Source of the DNA: Ligula intestinalis
Lineage: Eukaryota; Platyhelminthes; Cestoda; Diphyllobothriidea; Diphyllobothriidae
DNA: 64,000 nucleotides
Reading direction: 5' to 3'
Assembly: GCA_036362985.1 (NCBI GenBank)
Contig: JAYGXS010000001.1
Coordinates: 71,289,609 to 71,353,608, forward strand
Numbering within the stretch: position 1 is the stretch's first letter; each line of letters starts with the position of its first letter. Of this stretch, positions 23,040 to 35,180 are shown piece after piece. The translations under genes were made by a program, and so were the position numbers. Under the pieces are notes generated by a model, which was given only the letters and a program-made list of their open reading frames with translations, was not told where the DNA came from and did no database searches.

Positions 23040-23815
23040 TTCTCATCGGAATGAGTTTACTTGTTCGGTGACGCTTCGGAGAGCTGGGCCAGTTGTCTTT
23101 TGTGGAAGATTAAACTGACTTTATCGATCAGCAATGTGAATTTGTGGTTGTATGGGTCGGCCATGAACTGATCGATTTTCCTTCATTCGCTGCTTGGCCA
23201 CTCGCGTAGATTCTGGCCTAGCTTGACGATAATTGGTTTTGCGTTTCTTTTTCATATAGAAGACGCTGCTAATCCTGTTTCATCTTCCGGCGATTTATTA
23301 TCAGGGCCATATACGCTCGTAATTCCTAATTTTGGTTTGGCCTTGTCTTGTCTTTTACTCACGTAATGACGTAGGACCTTGTAGGCCACTGGAAGGTCCA
23401 GCTGCCTTTTGACGGAGTTGGAATCTGAATATCATTCATAAAGCGTTATTCTTTTTGCTTTCGAGGTTCCTTGACCCATACCGGTCGCTCCTTCGATATA
23501 GAAGTCGTGGCTGGTCTCCGATATGTGTTGCATAACGACTAACGTTTGAAGCATGATACTCAGATGCCAACTCCGTCAACAGGCATCTGGATCTTACAAC
23601 GACCTACAAAGTTTTATGTCATTACGTGAGTAAAAGAAAGGACAAGGTCAAAGCGGAAGAGGAAGCAGGATTACCAGCATCTTCTAGGGTGGAGACGAAA
23701 CGCAACACCAACTGCCGTCAAGCTAGGTCACAATCTATACGAGGGGCCAAGCAGCGAACGACGAAAAATCGATCAGCCCACGGCCGACACGTCAGCGAAC
23801 ATATAAACTCATTCC
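23040..23815. mobile_element. Two PLE C-terminal fragments in inverted, head-to-head order
   Basis: The minus-strand copy (about 23425 to 23040) and the plus-strand copy (about 23555 to 23815) are reverse complements over ~250 bp. The plus copy reads DANSVNRHLDLTTTYKVL, the end of a GIY-YIG domain with its Asn. It then continues in frame into a basic tail (CHYVSKRKDKVKAEEEAG, then CRQARSQS, AKQRTTKNRSAHGRH) up to a TGA at 23818. The minus copy has YVSKRQDKAKPK and, after a frame change, KKKRKTNYRQARPEST and AKQRMKENRSVHGRP. The basic extension is thus shared, but its frame is broken in the minus copy. Confidence 0.75.
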
Positions 23816-25425
23816 GTTGAGCACAAAATAATTTCTGGTTTGATACGGTACATACACCGGACCATGTAGCCATCCACGTGCAGCCTTGCAAAGTGATGGC
23901 TCCTTTGCCGTCCTCCCTTGCAGGCGAGGACAAATTGGATCAGGCCTATGACCCAGTATTTTTCGACAACCTGCGCTGAGTTGATACCCTGTGCTATCTT
24001 GTCCACCGTTGTGGGCAGATCATCAAACAACAGTGGTTTACTTCTTTTTGCGTTTTAGAAAAAATACGATTTACTATCGCGTTCGCTTTGGCATAGTATA
24101 ATTAGTTTTCATATATTTGTAGCATTTTATAGCATGGGAAGTCCCTTGGATACCAAGAAACGTCGGATTGAGCTCAAGTCTAGCCTACCTTTCCTTTAAT
24201 AAACAGATCTGAAGTGAACTCTTCTTTAACGTAGTGCTTTTTTGCACGTCACATTAATTCATTAATAAAAAATAACAATCTATAATATTCATTATCATGC
24301 GTTTGCAATAATATAACCGAGGATGCAGTAGTGAAAGCTTAAACATCCAATAAATAGTACGTAAAGTCGAGAGAGAGAGAGTTGAGGCAGCTCAGATATC
24401 AATTAGTCAGGGTCTTATCTTATCGGAAGATGAGATAACACAGAGTATATAAAATCAACATCCGTGAATGATAACCAGCGATCTCATGGAACTACACCGC
24501 TACGGATCGGGCGTTTCGTTCCAAACTCGTTTCCAACGAGTGAACTGTTTGTTTCTTTTCTACATTAATTGAAATGCATTTGACTTAAGTTAACAGGTTT
24601 TTGCCTCATTTTACCGACGAAGACGTCACAGGGATAAACTGCTTCATAACTTCACAAGTTGAGGGCAAGTCAATGAACCATAGATGAAGATATAATTGTC
24701 AGGTCCAATCGTAGCTAAACAATTTTGCATATTATAGAGAACTGTCCTCCCCTCAACTTTCTTTATAGACATTTCTAGTGTTGGGGAAGGATGAGTTTAA
24801 GATCTTCCTTGAAAAAGTGGAGATTAATTCACGAGCTGTGGCATTTTCAATCGACTGTCCATACCTTATGTTCTTTGTTTATCAACGTCTCCAAAATATA
24901 CTATTTTTTTATTGACCGAAGAAGGAAGTTTTTGGAAGTATTTTCTAACGTATAGGACCATTTACGTCCTCTTTGTAGACTCACCTAAACACGAAACTAC
25001 ATCGCCGAGAAACGTAAACGCTCATACAAAGCGTGACAGTGCATGTGTTTTAAATAAATTACAAACTTTCTGCAATAAGTTCTACAAATATTACAATGTT
25101 TAACTTGAAAAGTTTATTCGGCAGACATATATTTTCAGCAATTGATCATCAGGCGAGTACAATTGCAGGGCTAATGAAAATCATACAGTTGGACAAGTTT
25201 AATGAGTTTATTTTAATTATAGTTTATCGTTTGCCCAACGCACGCATGTCGAGATCGGCGTTTGAGGTGGCGCTTGCACATAGTAAGAGTGAGGGGAGGA
25301 ATTGGGATAGGAGCGAAATTGGGATAGATTGTGAGCATTGGTTGTGATATGTGAAGTACTAATTACTGTCATCTGCACGGAGTAAACGATTGTCAGTAGG
25401 GGATGAGGGCGATAAGCCAAAGCCA
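23816..25425. other. No recognisable gene
   Basis: A minus frame at 23809-24030 (73 codons) is unassigned. The rest is AT-rich with a short GA repeat near 24371. Confidence 0.4.
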
Positions 25426-25429
25426 CCTG

Positions 25430-25990
25430 GCGTCAACGTCGGTCACGGAATTTTAAACCAGGCGCATACGGCAGGATTTACTGACATCAAAAAATTTCGT
25501 TACCGCCTCTCAGTTGCATCTTGTCGCTGCATGATGGTGATAAAGAAGAGAACATACAACAGTTTGAAATTTCACAGAATCTGAAGCTGTCATGAAATTT
25601 ATTGATGTCAATAAATCCTGCCGTTTCTGCCTGGTTTAAATTTGTACCGGGGAACAAATTCTTTAAAAAGGCTACGGAATTGCTTGTGTTAGGGTCTTCT
25701 GGCAACACAAAACTGGAGTCGCTAGCCATATAGTCGCTGCCTCGACTGTTTCAAGCACTCGTTCACCTAGGTTCTTGGAGAAGCTGGCTGGTGTCCTGGA
25801 GACAAACTGAAAGGCTTTATTAGTATCGATTCTGCGATTTGTATCGACAAGTTGTGTGTGAATAGAACCCGAGATCGATTTAGTTTCACCGTTACTTAAC
25901 CAAATCGGTATGTGCTCACCTACCCTATTTTACAGCCATTTCGTTGTTTGACCGATGTATTCTGTTCCCCACACGTTAACCGAATAAATA
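25430..25990 (-). mobile_element. PLE relic, second lineage: GIY-YIG and downstream tail
   Basis: On the minus strand near 25970-25930 the translation reads GTEYIGQTTKWL, a YIG core, followed by VGEHIPIWL. Near 25765-25700 comes RVLETVEAATIWLATPVLCCQ, which matches VLATAKTVAVRLVNPALCCQ at 34.9 kb and RMLGTVEAVMIGVAKTALYCQ at 62.1 kb. The 25460-25560 stretch also matches 32640-32745. Stops interrupt it, so it is inactive. Confidence 0.72.
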
Positions 25991-27765
25991 TTTTAACTTT
26001 CTGGAATAAGCTAGTTCATTAAAAATACTTTAATTAGGTACTTTACTTACAATTGAATGCGTACGTAACCATTTCCCGAGGTTATTTCACGGTAAACATT
26101 TTGGACGTTTGCAAGTTTTTACCCCATTTCCCTGTAAAGTAACGCTAAGTACTCGGCTGCAAATTAACGAAGTCTCGTTTATCTTTATATTGAGCGATCC
26201 ACACAGTCATCCCAAATGATTGCACGTGGAACCGATAATTATTGTGTTGCCCAGAACTGAACCGTTGGTCGCCACAATTTCATCCCTTATTGGTGTGAGA
26301 ATTACCCGACCGGTTTTCGTTCACGAAACACTGACACTTTGAAAACTGCTTGCCCGCGCGATCCCGTGTGGCTAATAAATATGCCCTGGGCGAGGTCACA
26401 GTGCCTGCTGATGGACTGCCGACCGGCGCACGACGACTAAAACAGCCCCCTCCCCCCTCAGTTGTCACCTCTCGTGAGAATTTCAGCTCCATCGGAGGTG
26501 AAAGTGTTGTAGATTCCCAATTCTGGGCAACGTTTGGAGTCCTTTACTGGATTTTAAAATGCTTCAGGGAAATAATTTATGCTGGATGAACTGGAAAAGT
26601 ACTAGGAACACTGACAGCCGGACACGCAGCAGCAAAGAGGTGAATAATACCGGTGTCTAGGTCAGGGCCAACTTTGACATAACGCTGTGACGCGGCAAGT
26701 ACATCCTGAAAATACGATAAACCTTGGATGAACACCACTTTTAGCTAAGGCTGTCAATGATGCAGTATTCGTATGAAAATCCCAGATGTCAGGCGACTGA
26801 AAGTCTTTTCTCAGATGGCATATGTCCCTTTTCTCACCTATAACTTTTCGCGTAAAGCATATATTATGTCTGCAGTGTGTCTGTTAGTTCTGAGATGAAC
26901 GTAGGAGGCGTAAGATATCATCTTTTTATGAAGCATTTCTTCTATGGTAAAATAAATCTTTTGTTGGATAAGCAGAATCTTTTTCTTTCAAAATGCATCG
27001 GACATAATGACCACTGAAGATTGCCATAGGTCAGATTTTTAAATTTACAACGAGTAGTCAAAGACAATGCTTTCAATAAATTTAAGCCTAAGATTTGAAG
27101 ATAAGACCAAGTCTGACGAGGAAAGTAAAAAAGCAGAAAGAAAAGCAACTTCATTAAAATCACAAAACATTACAAGCAATTCACAAATATTAAACGCAAA
27201 ATGCTTGGCCGTCAACAGCCGCAACTTCACAATATACCAAGCAACATAAGACAAGCAGGAGAAGGATCCAAAATTGTCGCGGGAGAGACAGAAGAAAACG
27301 CATTCACGCGAATTACAGAATTAACAAGAAGGAAGCTGCAAAAAGTTCGAAAAATTAAAATTCCGCGGCTTGCCAACTTCTTCAGGGGAAACCGCGTGAG
27401 AAAAAACTTATGTTGAAAATTCACCGCAAGCCGCTGCTTTGCAGTAACAGAAAACAGTGCAACCGCGTAAACTATCCTGTTGGGCAGCCTTCTACTGATT
27501 CTATTCAATCGCATGAACAGATATCCTGGAATTGGTTGGAACCGTAAAATATTGTTATTTGTATGGGAAGGAATGAGGAGCCTGTTAAGCATTTTTTTCG
27601 AGATTATAATCCGAAAAAGCACAAGAGCTCTTCCAAATGTACAAGTGATGGTAAAATATCACAACTAGAGGCTGTGGTTCAAGACTTACCGTATACACAC
27701 TTATAGGCAGAAGTACATTTCTGAATAAAACAGCGTAGACCGGAGTGAACAATTCTGGCTTATTG
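25991..27765. other. No recognisable gene
   Basis: AT-rich. Frames at 27045-27254, 27067-27249 and 27227-27622 are open on both strands and have no domain. Confidence 0.4.
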
Positions 27766-27769
27766 GCCC

Positions 27770-27965
27770 TCATCAACCAGCCATACCGAATCGCAGAGGT
27801 GACGACCTGTGAAGCTCAAACCGTGATATTGTTAGCCAAAAGTTCAACGTTCTAACAACTACGCCACAGGGTGGGTATGGCTGGCTGATGACGGCTACTA
27901 AGACAGAAATGGCCATTTCAGTCTCCCCGATCTTTGTCGGTAAGGTACTCCAGCTGTTGAGTGCC
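27770..27965. repeat. SINE, tRNA-derived, composite
   Basis: The plus strand holds the body GGCTGGCTGATGACGGCTAC, AGAAATGGCCATTTCAGTCT and TTTGTCGGTAAGG at 27882-27945. The left part carries a reversed piece of the family (GGCCCTCATCAACCAGCC at 27768). In between, on the minus strand, is a degenerate Pol III box A-like TGGCGTAGTTGTTAGA. It looks like two nested or inverted fragments. Confidence 0.6.
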
Positions 27966-28204
27966 GACCTACCCTTAAAATTTATATAACAGGCCTTCCT
28001 GAAAAGGTAGATAAATGAAAACAGACCTCAAGAAAATAAAATCTTTTTGTCTGATAATTGCAAGGATCAAAAGCCCAGTTGTCACAAATACCGAACTCGC
28101 AATATCAATTTTTCCAAATGACGTGTAAGCGAAAATTACAGCATAAACTCCATGGAATAACTTATAAGTAGAAAAGGATATCTAGTAATATTACTAGTCC
28201 GAAA

Positions 28205-30345
28205 GAAGGCTTAACGCGCTCGAATAGCGGTTTAAAAACTTAATAAGACAGCAACTGTCAAGTATTTTAATAACTTTCTCGTTTACAAATCTTGGTAAAT
28301 TTTGCAGCTGTAAGTGCTATCCGGAAAAGAGGGGGAACTTTGAACTATCTTTCGCTGGCATCAGTCTCCTATGCTCTTATTATCGAGTGGAAAGAACTGG
28401 GTAAGGGCAATTATGATTTGTTTTGCAAACCATTCTGTGTGCTTTTGTTCGAAGTATTCAGTGTACTTTTTTAAATGAAAGCCACCGCTAGAGTTCAGGA
28501 ACATCCTTAAAAGTCGGAAGGCTTATTAAACTCAAAAGAAAACGAAGTCCCTTGTTTTTGAGCTGCTAAGTGTAAAACTTTTAGAAATGCTCGGTTTGAA
28601 TGCACTAGAGGCACTCCATGTAGGCTCTGCTGTCGGACAAATGACAACGCAATACCTTAAAATGTCGCCGTCCCGTTTGTGAAATATGGGAGAAAAAAAG
28701 CGTTGAAATGTACAAAGTAGGAACGTTCGGCGAAATCCGATTCCATGTGCTAGTGGAACAGCCGAAGCAAAAGGTCAACAAGAAATACCGACAGAACACT
28801 AATGCAAATTCCGTTAGATCCCTAAGGCACTTTAACCTACTTTATTTGCGTTTAATTTAGCAGCATCTGTGAAGAATTTGAGGCAGTACTTTCAATGTAA
28901 ATAGAGTATCTTGAGTACTGATGGCGCATGAACTGACATGATTTTGGGGAATAAACGGTATTTTTCTTTGCGTACGCGGTAGCAAACGTGTACGTAGCAA
29001 CCCTGATACGTCTAGCGTTGTGACAGATGCAAGGACAATACGTGTCGGTTAAGTTAAGTAAAAGCTTTGAGTCTGGAGATAACATTGGCGTTTAGTGTGG
29101 ATTTAGAGTCAAGTTATGCTCGTGTCTAAGTTTCACGGTAGGTTGGGGTTATAATGAAGGCAAAACCCTGAGTAACTTTCATGAAATGTAACGAAGCTGC
29201 AAGGAAGGTTTCATTTGAAAAATTAGAAGCCAAAACTGCGATAGAACCATAGCCGCGAGCTGTCAAGACGAAGAAAATCTGTTATATGTCCCCAGAAGGA
29301 CAGAAGAATATGAACATCTTACGCTCAACAGCTATCGTTTCATTACATTTCAGGAAAGTTACTCAGGGCTGTGCCCTCATCATAACCCTAACCTACTGTG
29401 AAACTTAGACATGAACATAACTGTTAATTCCCACTAAACGCTTATGCTATCCCCTGACTCAAACCTTATCCTTATCTTAACCAACTTACTGTCCTTGCAT
29501 CATTCGCAACGCTAGATGTATCAGGGTTGCTACATAGACGTTTACTGCCGCGTACGCAAAACAGACCACCATTTATTCCCCAAAATTCATGTCAGTTCAT
29601 GCGCTATCAGTACTCAATATACACTTCTTACATTGAAAGTACTGCCTTAAATTATTCAGGGATGCCGCTTAAGAAAACGCCAATATCGCAGGTTAAAGTA
29701 CCTAAATAATCTAACGGAATTTGCATCATTGTTCTGTCTGTATTCCTTGTTGACCTTTTGCTTCGGCTGTTCCACTAGCACATGGAATCGGATTTCGCCG
29801 AACGTTTCTACTTTGGACGTTTGGACGCTTTCTTTCTCCCATATTTCAAAAACGGGGCGGCAACATTTTAAGGTATTGTGTTGTCATTTGTCCGACAGCA
29901 GAGCCGACATGAAGTGCCTCTAGTGCATTCAGACCAAGGATTTCTAAAATTTTTACACTTAGCAGATCAAAAACAAGGGACTTCGTTTTGTTTGGAGTTC
30001 ACTTAGCCTTCCGACTTGTAAAGATGTTTCCGAACTCTAGCGACTGCTTTCATTTAAAAGGAACACTGCAGCCTTTCGAACAAATGCATGCAGAATGATT
30101 TACAAAAAAGTTATAATTGCCCTTCTGTTCTTTCTGTTCGGTAAAACGAATCTAGCAGACTGATGCCAGCGAAAGTAATTTCAATATTCCCTCTCTTTTC
30201 CGGATAGCGTTCGCATATGCAAAATTCATCAACTTTAATAGCCGAGGAAATAATTTAAATATTTGACAGTTGATGTCATTTGATTTTTTTAACCTTTGGT
30301 AGAGCGCGTTAGGGTTTCTTTCGGATAAGCAATTTAGCGCAAATT
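28205..30345. repeat. Large fold-back element: ~1-kb inverted arms
   Basis: Left arm about 28205-29195 and right arm about 29345-30345 are reverse complements with scattered mismatches and indels (very roughly 80% identity by eye); spacer about 150 bp. Matching pairs include GTTACTCAGGG near 29170 and 29357, CTAGACGTATCAGGGTTGCT near 29010 and 29512, and GGCTGTTCCACTAGCACATG near 28750 and 29768. AGAGCGCGTTAGG near 30300 pairs with the complement near 28215. Parallel 64-codon frames (28799-28605 minus, 29729-29923 plus; FCFGCSTSTWNRISPNV in both) are conserved, but so is every other frame, so coding is not proven. No transposase is visible. Confidence 0.85.
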
Positions 30346-30904
30346 CCTTCTTGCTACTAATTTAAAAAAGAACTATACTTATGAGATTCTCTAGGCTGTG
30401 TAAACTGCTGGCCTTCGGCACTTCACGTGATTAGGGAAACCGTCAAAGAAAATTGCGTTTACTACCACATTGACTTTCGACTCTTGGGAGTTGTATTCAA
30501 CGATGAATAATATCTGTTTTATTGACCTTATTTTTGGTTGACATAGGTTCTTCTTAAAGAGCTGTTTTATATATTTATATGCGGTGCAGTAAAAAAAGAA
30601 ATGGTTTTAGAGTTGTGAGCTATAGACTTAACGTTTTAAGCATTTAAACATTGCGAGTGGTGCTTTTCTAGATGATAATTTATATAGTTCTAAATGTTAT
30701 AAGGTAAAGACCATTTAATGCTAGCAAAATACTGCAGATACTATGGAGTACTTCGCAGTTGTTGAAACGGAACTTAATGAGAGTATGGCGATTATTCTAG
30801 TAAGGGAATCGCACGTACGTTCTAACCCTTTTCTGTATTTATAAATACGTTAAAACTGAAAACTACAGACGTAAAGTTAGTGCACTTAAAAACAGCAGTG
30901 TCTT

Positions 30905-32065
30905 TTACAAAATATGCGGTCCAGAATATGCAAGGCCCAGGTATGTAAGTAGAAGACAGGTAAGCGTTTTCTGGATCCAGTTGTTTATTCACCCGACGTT
31001 CTGAAATCCCACGCGAACCCACTGTCAGGGAATAAAAAGTGTACAGCACACTGCATATTCAGCTAAGCTCTGCCGGGATTGACCTTGGGCTCTGCCATCG
31101 ATTTGTTCACAAAACGCCAGATCTGCATCCGGAAGATCGATATATCTATTAATTGAATCCGCGCGTGAATGCCATACTTCCTGCAGCAGGCGTGAATTTC
31201 GATCGTCAAAGTGGCCTTGTATTATCACGCGTTCGATGGCGGAGCCGTATCCTGGCGAGGATGCGTGGGCGGCTACTAAGGCGGCGTGCCCTTTCTTCGC
31301 ACAGCGAGTTCGTGCTCGTGCAGTCTCGTGAGAACGCGTTTGCCGATTACCCTAATATAATTGGCTTGACCACAAAGACAGTTCATACGGTCAAGGACAC
31401 CCGATTTTTGGTTAATGGTTATTGAGTCTTTAGGCCGCATGAGTTGCATTCGAATTGTCGCTTCCGGTCGGTGAGCGACGTCAATCCCGAATTCGCTGAC
31501 CAAGCATGCGAATTCTTTGGATACACCAGCAATATAAGGTACTGGTCACCAGCGTGTTGGTTTTGGATACCCCGTGGGTTTTCTGCTTTTTGCTCTGCAC
31601 CTTCATTTTTGACGAAGCTTCCAGGAAAACCCTTAATCGCGAAGACTTTATATCGAAACAAGACTTCAGCCTTGTCGTTCCCTGGTTCGTTGCAGTGAGT
31701 TTCTACTCGTTGATGTAGCTTTCGCACGCAGCTACGTTTGTGTGAGGCAGGATGGTTGGTGAGATAACTCAGAATACGAGAGGTATGCGTTGGCTTTCTG
31801 TAAACTGTAAGAATACTAGGTCAATCAGACGACAGAAATTCACGCTTGCTGCAGGAAGCATGACACTCACGTTCAAATTCTATTAATTGGCATATCGATC
31901 TTCCGGATACCTATCTGGCTTTGCGTGACCAAATCGATGACAGAACTTGAGGTCAATCCCGGCAGAGCTGAGCTAAATATGCAATGAGCTGAACACGCGT
32001 AAGAGTTCAGAACAGTGGGCAAATAAACCAAAGGTCCCAGAGAACGCTTACCCGTCTTCTATGCA
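30905..32065. mobile_element. PLE relic with inverted 3' ends
   Basis: A minus copy (about 31727 to 30905) reads FGIDVAHRPEATIRMQLM, then CGQANYIRVIGKRVLTRLHE and HELAVRRKG, then LLQEVWHSRADSINRYIDL: the RT end and GIY-YIG parts. The YIG strand carries a small insertion (YIRVIG for YVGETG). A second fragment at 31790-32065 on the plus strand reads QSDDRNSRLLQEA, then NSINWHIDLPDTYLALR. The outer ends (AAGCGTTTTCTGGATCC near 30963, GGTCCCAGAGAACGCTTACC near 32032) are inverted copies of the terminal block seen at 9.7 and 10.7 kb. Both copies are dead. Confidence 0.8.
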
Positions 32066-32635
32066 AATAACACTATTGTACGTTACCCCTTCGTTTACTG
32101 ATATGCATCTATTCGATTTCAGGACATCAGTAGAAACCTCGCCTACCGGAAGTTTTGTCCGTTGGCATTTATGTCTCCTTCAACTTCCTCATTTCCTTAG
32201 AAATTAATTTTTGAACATGGCGCTCGACAAGAATAAAAAAAACTGGGCTGAGATTTTCGGGTTTATTAGCCATTATTAGCTAGCAATAAAAAATCTAATG
32301 ATTACAGCTTTTGAATATCGAACCTGTGTGTTTTTGTTCGGAAGCCCAACACTTTAACTCCTGCCTGTAATTTTATTCTCTGTATAATCTTAGTCGTTAA
32401 GCGGCTGCTCGTGAGGTTCTGCATCAAACCATAATACTTAGTGGGTGAGTTAGGTCCTATTAGATAGAGCGGTGCATCCCCTACGCCACAAAAAGTTATC
32501 GTTGACGATTTCCTTTTTCAAAATGGGATTTAAACTGCACGAAGAAAAATGCATTCCATAGTCTTAAAGTCCTTATTAGTGGTATTTATGTATGTGCCTA
32601 TGAATCAGCATCCTGCGGCGAATATTTAAAATAGG
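32066..32635. other. No recognisable gene
   Basis: AT-rich sequence without open frames worth reporting. Confidence 0.5.
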
Positions 32636-32639
32636 CGTA

Positions 32640-33320
32640 CAGGGTAGGATTTATTGATATGAATCAATTCCGTGAAAATTTCTCAGCTGCATCTGGTCGC
32701 TGCATGATGGTGATAACGAAGACAACTTAGAGCAGTTTGAAATTTGACAGAATGAATAGCATAACAGCAAGGACCGTGGTTGAGTTTAAAAATAGTCGAT
32801 AAGGGACATTGCAGTAAGTCAACGTAAACAAAGGAAGGGAGAGGGGGTGAGGGAAGTTAACGAAAAACACTTGGGAATTAAAATTACGCGCCCAAATACC
32901 AGGATAATTGGAGATTGACCACATGGTCAAGCTGCTTGCATAGGTCGGGTTTTTCCCATCGTATGTAGGCAACTTCCAAAAAGCGTAGGTTTCGCTTTGC
33001 TCAGGCCCGAACAAGTACTCGAAACGCTGTTTTGAGGTCGACAGAATGACTGCCGTCTAATAAATATTTAGTAATAGAGGACCATTATAATCTGTCTTCT
33101 TGCTTGAAAAGTCAGTTGGGCAAGTGCTCAGCGGTCCTGGCAGCCAGTTGCCTTTGCGTACGTCCAATGTACTTGTATCCACAAGTACATGTAAATTCGT
33201 GCAGACAATTTAAGGTGGCGTGCAGTAACAATGCCGTACACGGTTGTTTTAAATTTCTATCGGGGAACAAATGCTTGCGGCGGATGTCACAGTTTACGAT
33301 ACTCACTATTGTACTGCTTA
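32640..33320 (-). mobile_element. PLE relic, second lineage: GIY-YIG
   Basis: The minus frame 33306-33112 reads LHEFTCTCGYKYIGRTQR and QLAARTAEHLPN: the cysteine-containing GIY-like strand, the YIG strand and the following arginine helix of a PLE endonuclease. Further down the minus strand, 32745-32640 matches 25560-25460. The minus frame 33616-33404 may be decayed sequence upstream of it. The RT is not readable. Confidence 0.72.
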
Positions 33321-34110
33321 TTATGGCAGTGGCCAGGCAGTATTTTCCAGAAGAGGTGGCTCTCCACCGTTTTTTTTATTTCGAAGTATATTATAAGTCT
33401 GACTTATTCACGCTTTATTTTTTCTTCTTCTGTTTCTTCTGTGTGCATTTTATACCTTATCCTACTGAAGTCGTGACCAGTCAGTGTTTTACTAAAAGCG
33501 TATTTAGCATCTGCAGCAAGACTTATTTTATTTTTGGCAGGCATATTCATTCTAACATGTTGAACCTGGATTCCCATTTCTCCTCTGCTTCCCGAATTTG
33601 TTTTACTGTCTACCATTCATGACTATTGGTATTATGTATTTGTAGTTGTATTTTATATTGATTAATTTTTGGGGAAATTCTCTCATGGAATTTTCCCAAC
33701 ATTTCCTTTTCAATAGTATTGTTTGCTTCCCATTTTATCCCATCCTTTACCTTTTTCGGCATCAAGTGCCTGCTTTATTCTTAACAGTATGATGTTTAAA
33801 ACTAAATATACTTATTTAAAGAATGTTCTTTAACTTTTAAAATCTTTTAGTCGCACGTATTTGCATATCACACGGAAGAAAGCCCCATTGGCTTTAAAAT
33901 TCATGATTTTGAGTTATTGGGCCTTAAATAAACTAAAGAATCTAAATATAAAGGTTCTCGTTCTGCAAAAAAATTCCCTTTGTATGATTGAAAAGCCGTA
34001 CTGGCAAACAATTGTATTCGGTGATTCATCCTCAGGCCGATGCAATAACATTAAAAATAAAATGGTTAGTTATGTACAGTGTTTCTATGGTGCTCGTGGT
34101 AGGGGGTGAG
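33321..34110. other. No recognisable gene
   Basis: Very AT-rich. The frame at 33104-33622 (+, 172 codons) is antisense to the GIY-YIG relic and is rejected. Confidence 0.45.
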
Positions 34111-34111
34111 A

Positions 34112-35180
34112 TCGGTACGTGAATGACATTTTTTGCCTGACCAATCAGACCACCGATATCGACGGCCTAGTTCAAAAGTTTAACACGGCTCACACAGCAC
34201 TAAATTTTACTCGCGTCCGTAGATATCCTCTCACACGCAAAAGGATGATTCAGTACAACGCCGGATATTCGGAAAGATAACCTGGACGGGGAAATGCAGT
34301 AGTTTTCAGTTTTGTTCCCTCAGTCCCAAAAAACGTAGTCAAGGGATGGGCAGTCAGAATACGATGCATTTGGTCTTCTAAAATATTTGAAGCAGAGCTG
34401 CAGCAGCTACTGAACACACTCCGCGAAAACAGTTATCCCGAAGGGTCAATCGATCGGATCATCAAGGAGCGTGTCACAAGGAATGCAATTTCAACGGCAG
34501 CTAAAAGATTTATTCATAAGACTGCCGTTTCTAGGAGACACAGCAAGCGAAATAATAAGAAGATGTCTTAATTCAGCGGGCACGAGTGCACTCCCGGTGG
34601 CAAACTTGCGCGTATTCTTCATAAACTCTTCCCTTCTACGGATGGAGCGTGAAGACATAGTTCTGTTACAGGTCACAGCTATTTGCATTTATTCGTTCAC
34701 TTGCTCTTTGTGAAGTGGGGTATACTGGCTGAACAACAAGACGTCTGGAGAAGAGGGTACAAAAACACATACGAGACTGGCTTGGCAAAGGAGAAAATCG
34801 ATCAATTTTAAATTCAATCCTTGCACACTTAATCAATATGAGGCAGCAAGTTGATGCGAGTGAGACCTTTCAGGTCATGTACCAAGGGCTGATACGGTAC
34901 TCCAGCGACAAACGCAAATGGGTGCTAGCCACAGCCAAAACCGTGGCAGTCCGTTTAGTAAATCCCGCTCTCTGCTGTCAAAAGACGCTGGTGCAACTAG
35001 TCTGCCTCCCTTGGCAGACTATACGCGGCAATCCCACGCCGTCCGAATGCATGCCACGCGAAGCCGCAGTCAAACAGTCAGACGCATGCCGCACGTCTGA
35101 CGTACGGACTTCAAACCGCTGACCGTGAGAACGTCTCCCTCCCTCTTCCCCGGGCGCCGCGTTCAACATCCTCAACACGT
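34112..35180 (+). mobile_element. PLE relic, second lineage: RT palm to tail
   Basis: From 34116 the translation reads YVNDIFCLTNQTTDIDGLVQ, the catalytic palm motif of a PLE reverse transcriptase, then KFNTAHTALNFTR and RKRMIQYN. After frame changes come LFIRLPFLGDTASEIIRRCL at 34509-34570, VANLRVFFINSSLL, and CIYSFTCSL, the start of the GIY-YIG domain. The tail has VLATAKTVAVRLVNPALCCQ near 34921. The catalytic box is YVND at 34116-34127 where YVDD is expected, so a metal-binding Asp is lost. Several stops follow. This is the best-preserved copy of this lineage here. Confidence 0.83.

Noticed and set aside
33104..33622. 172-codon plus frame
   Set aside because: It is antisense to a PLE GIY-YIG relic on the minus strand (33306-33112), which explains the openness.
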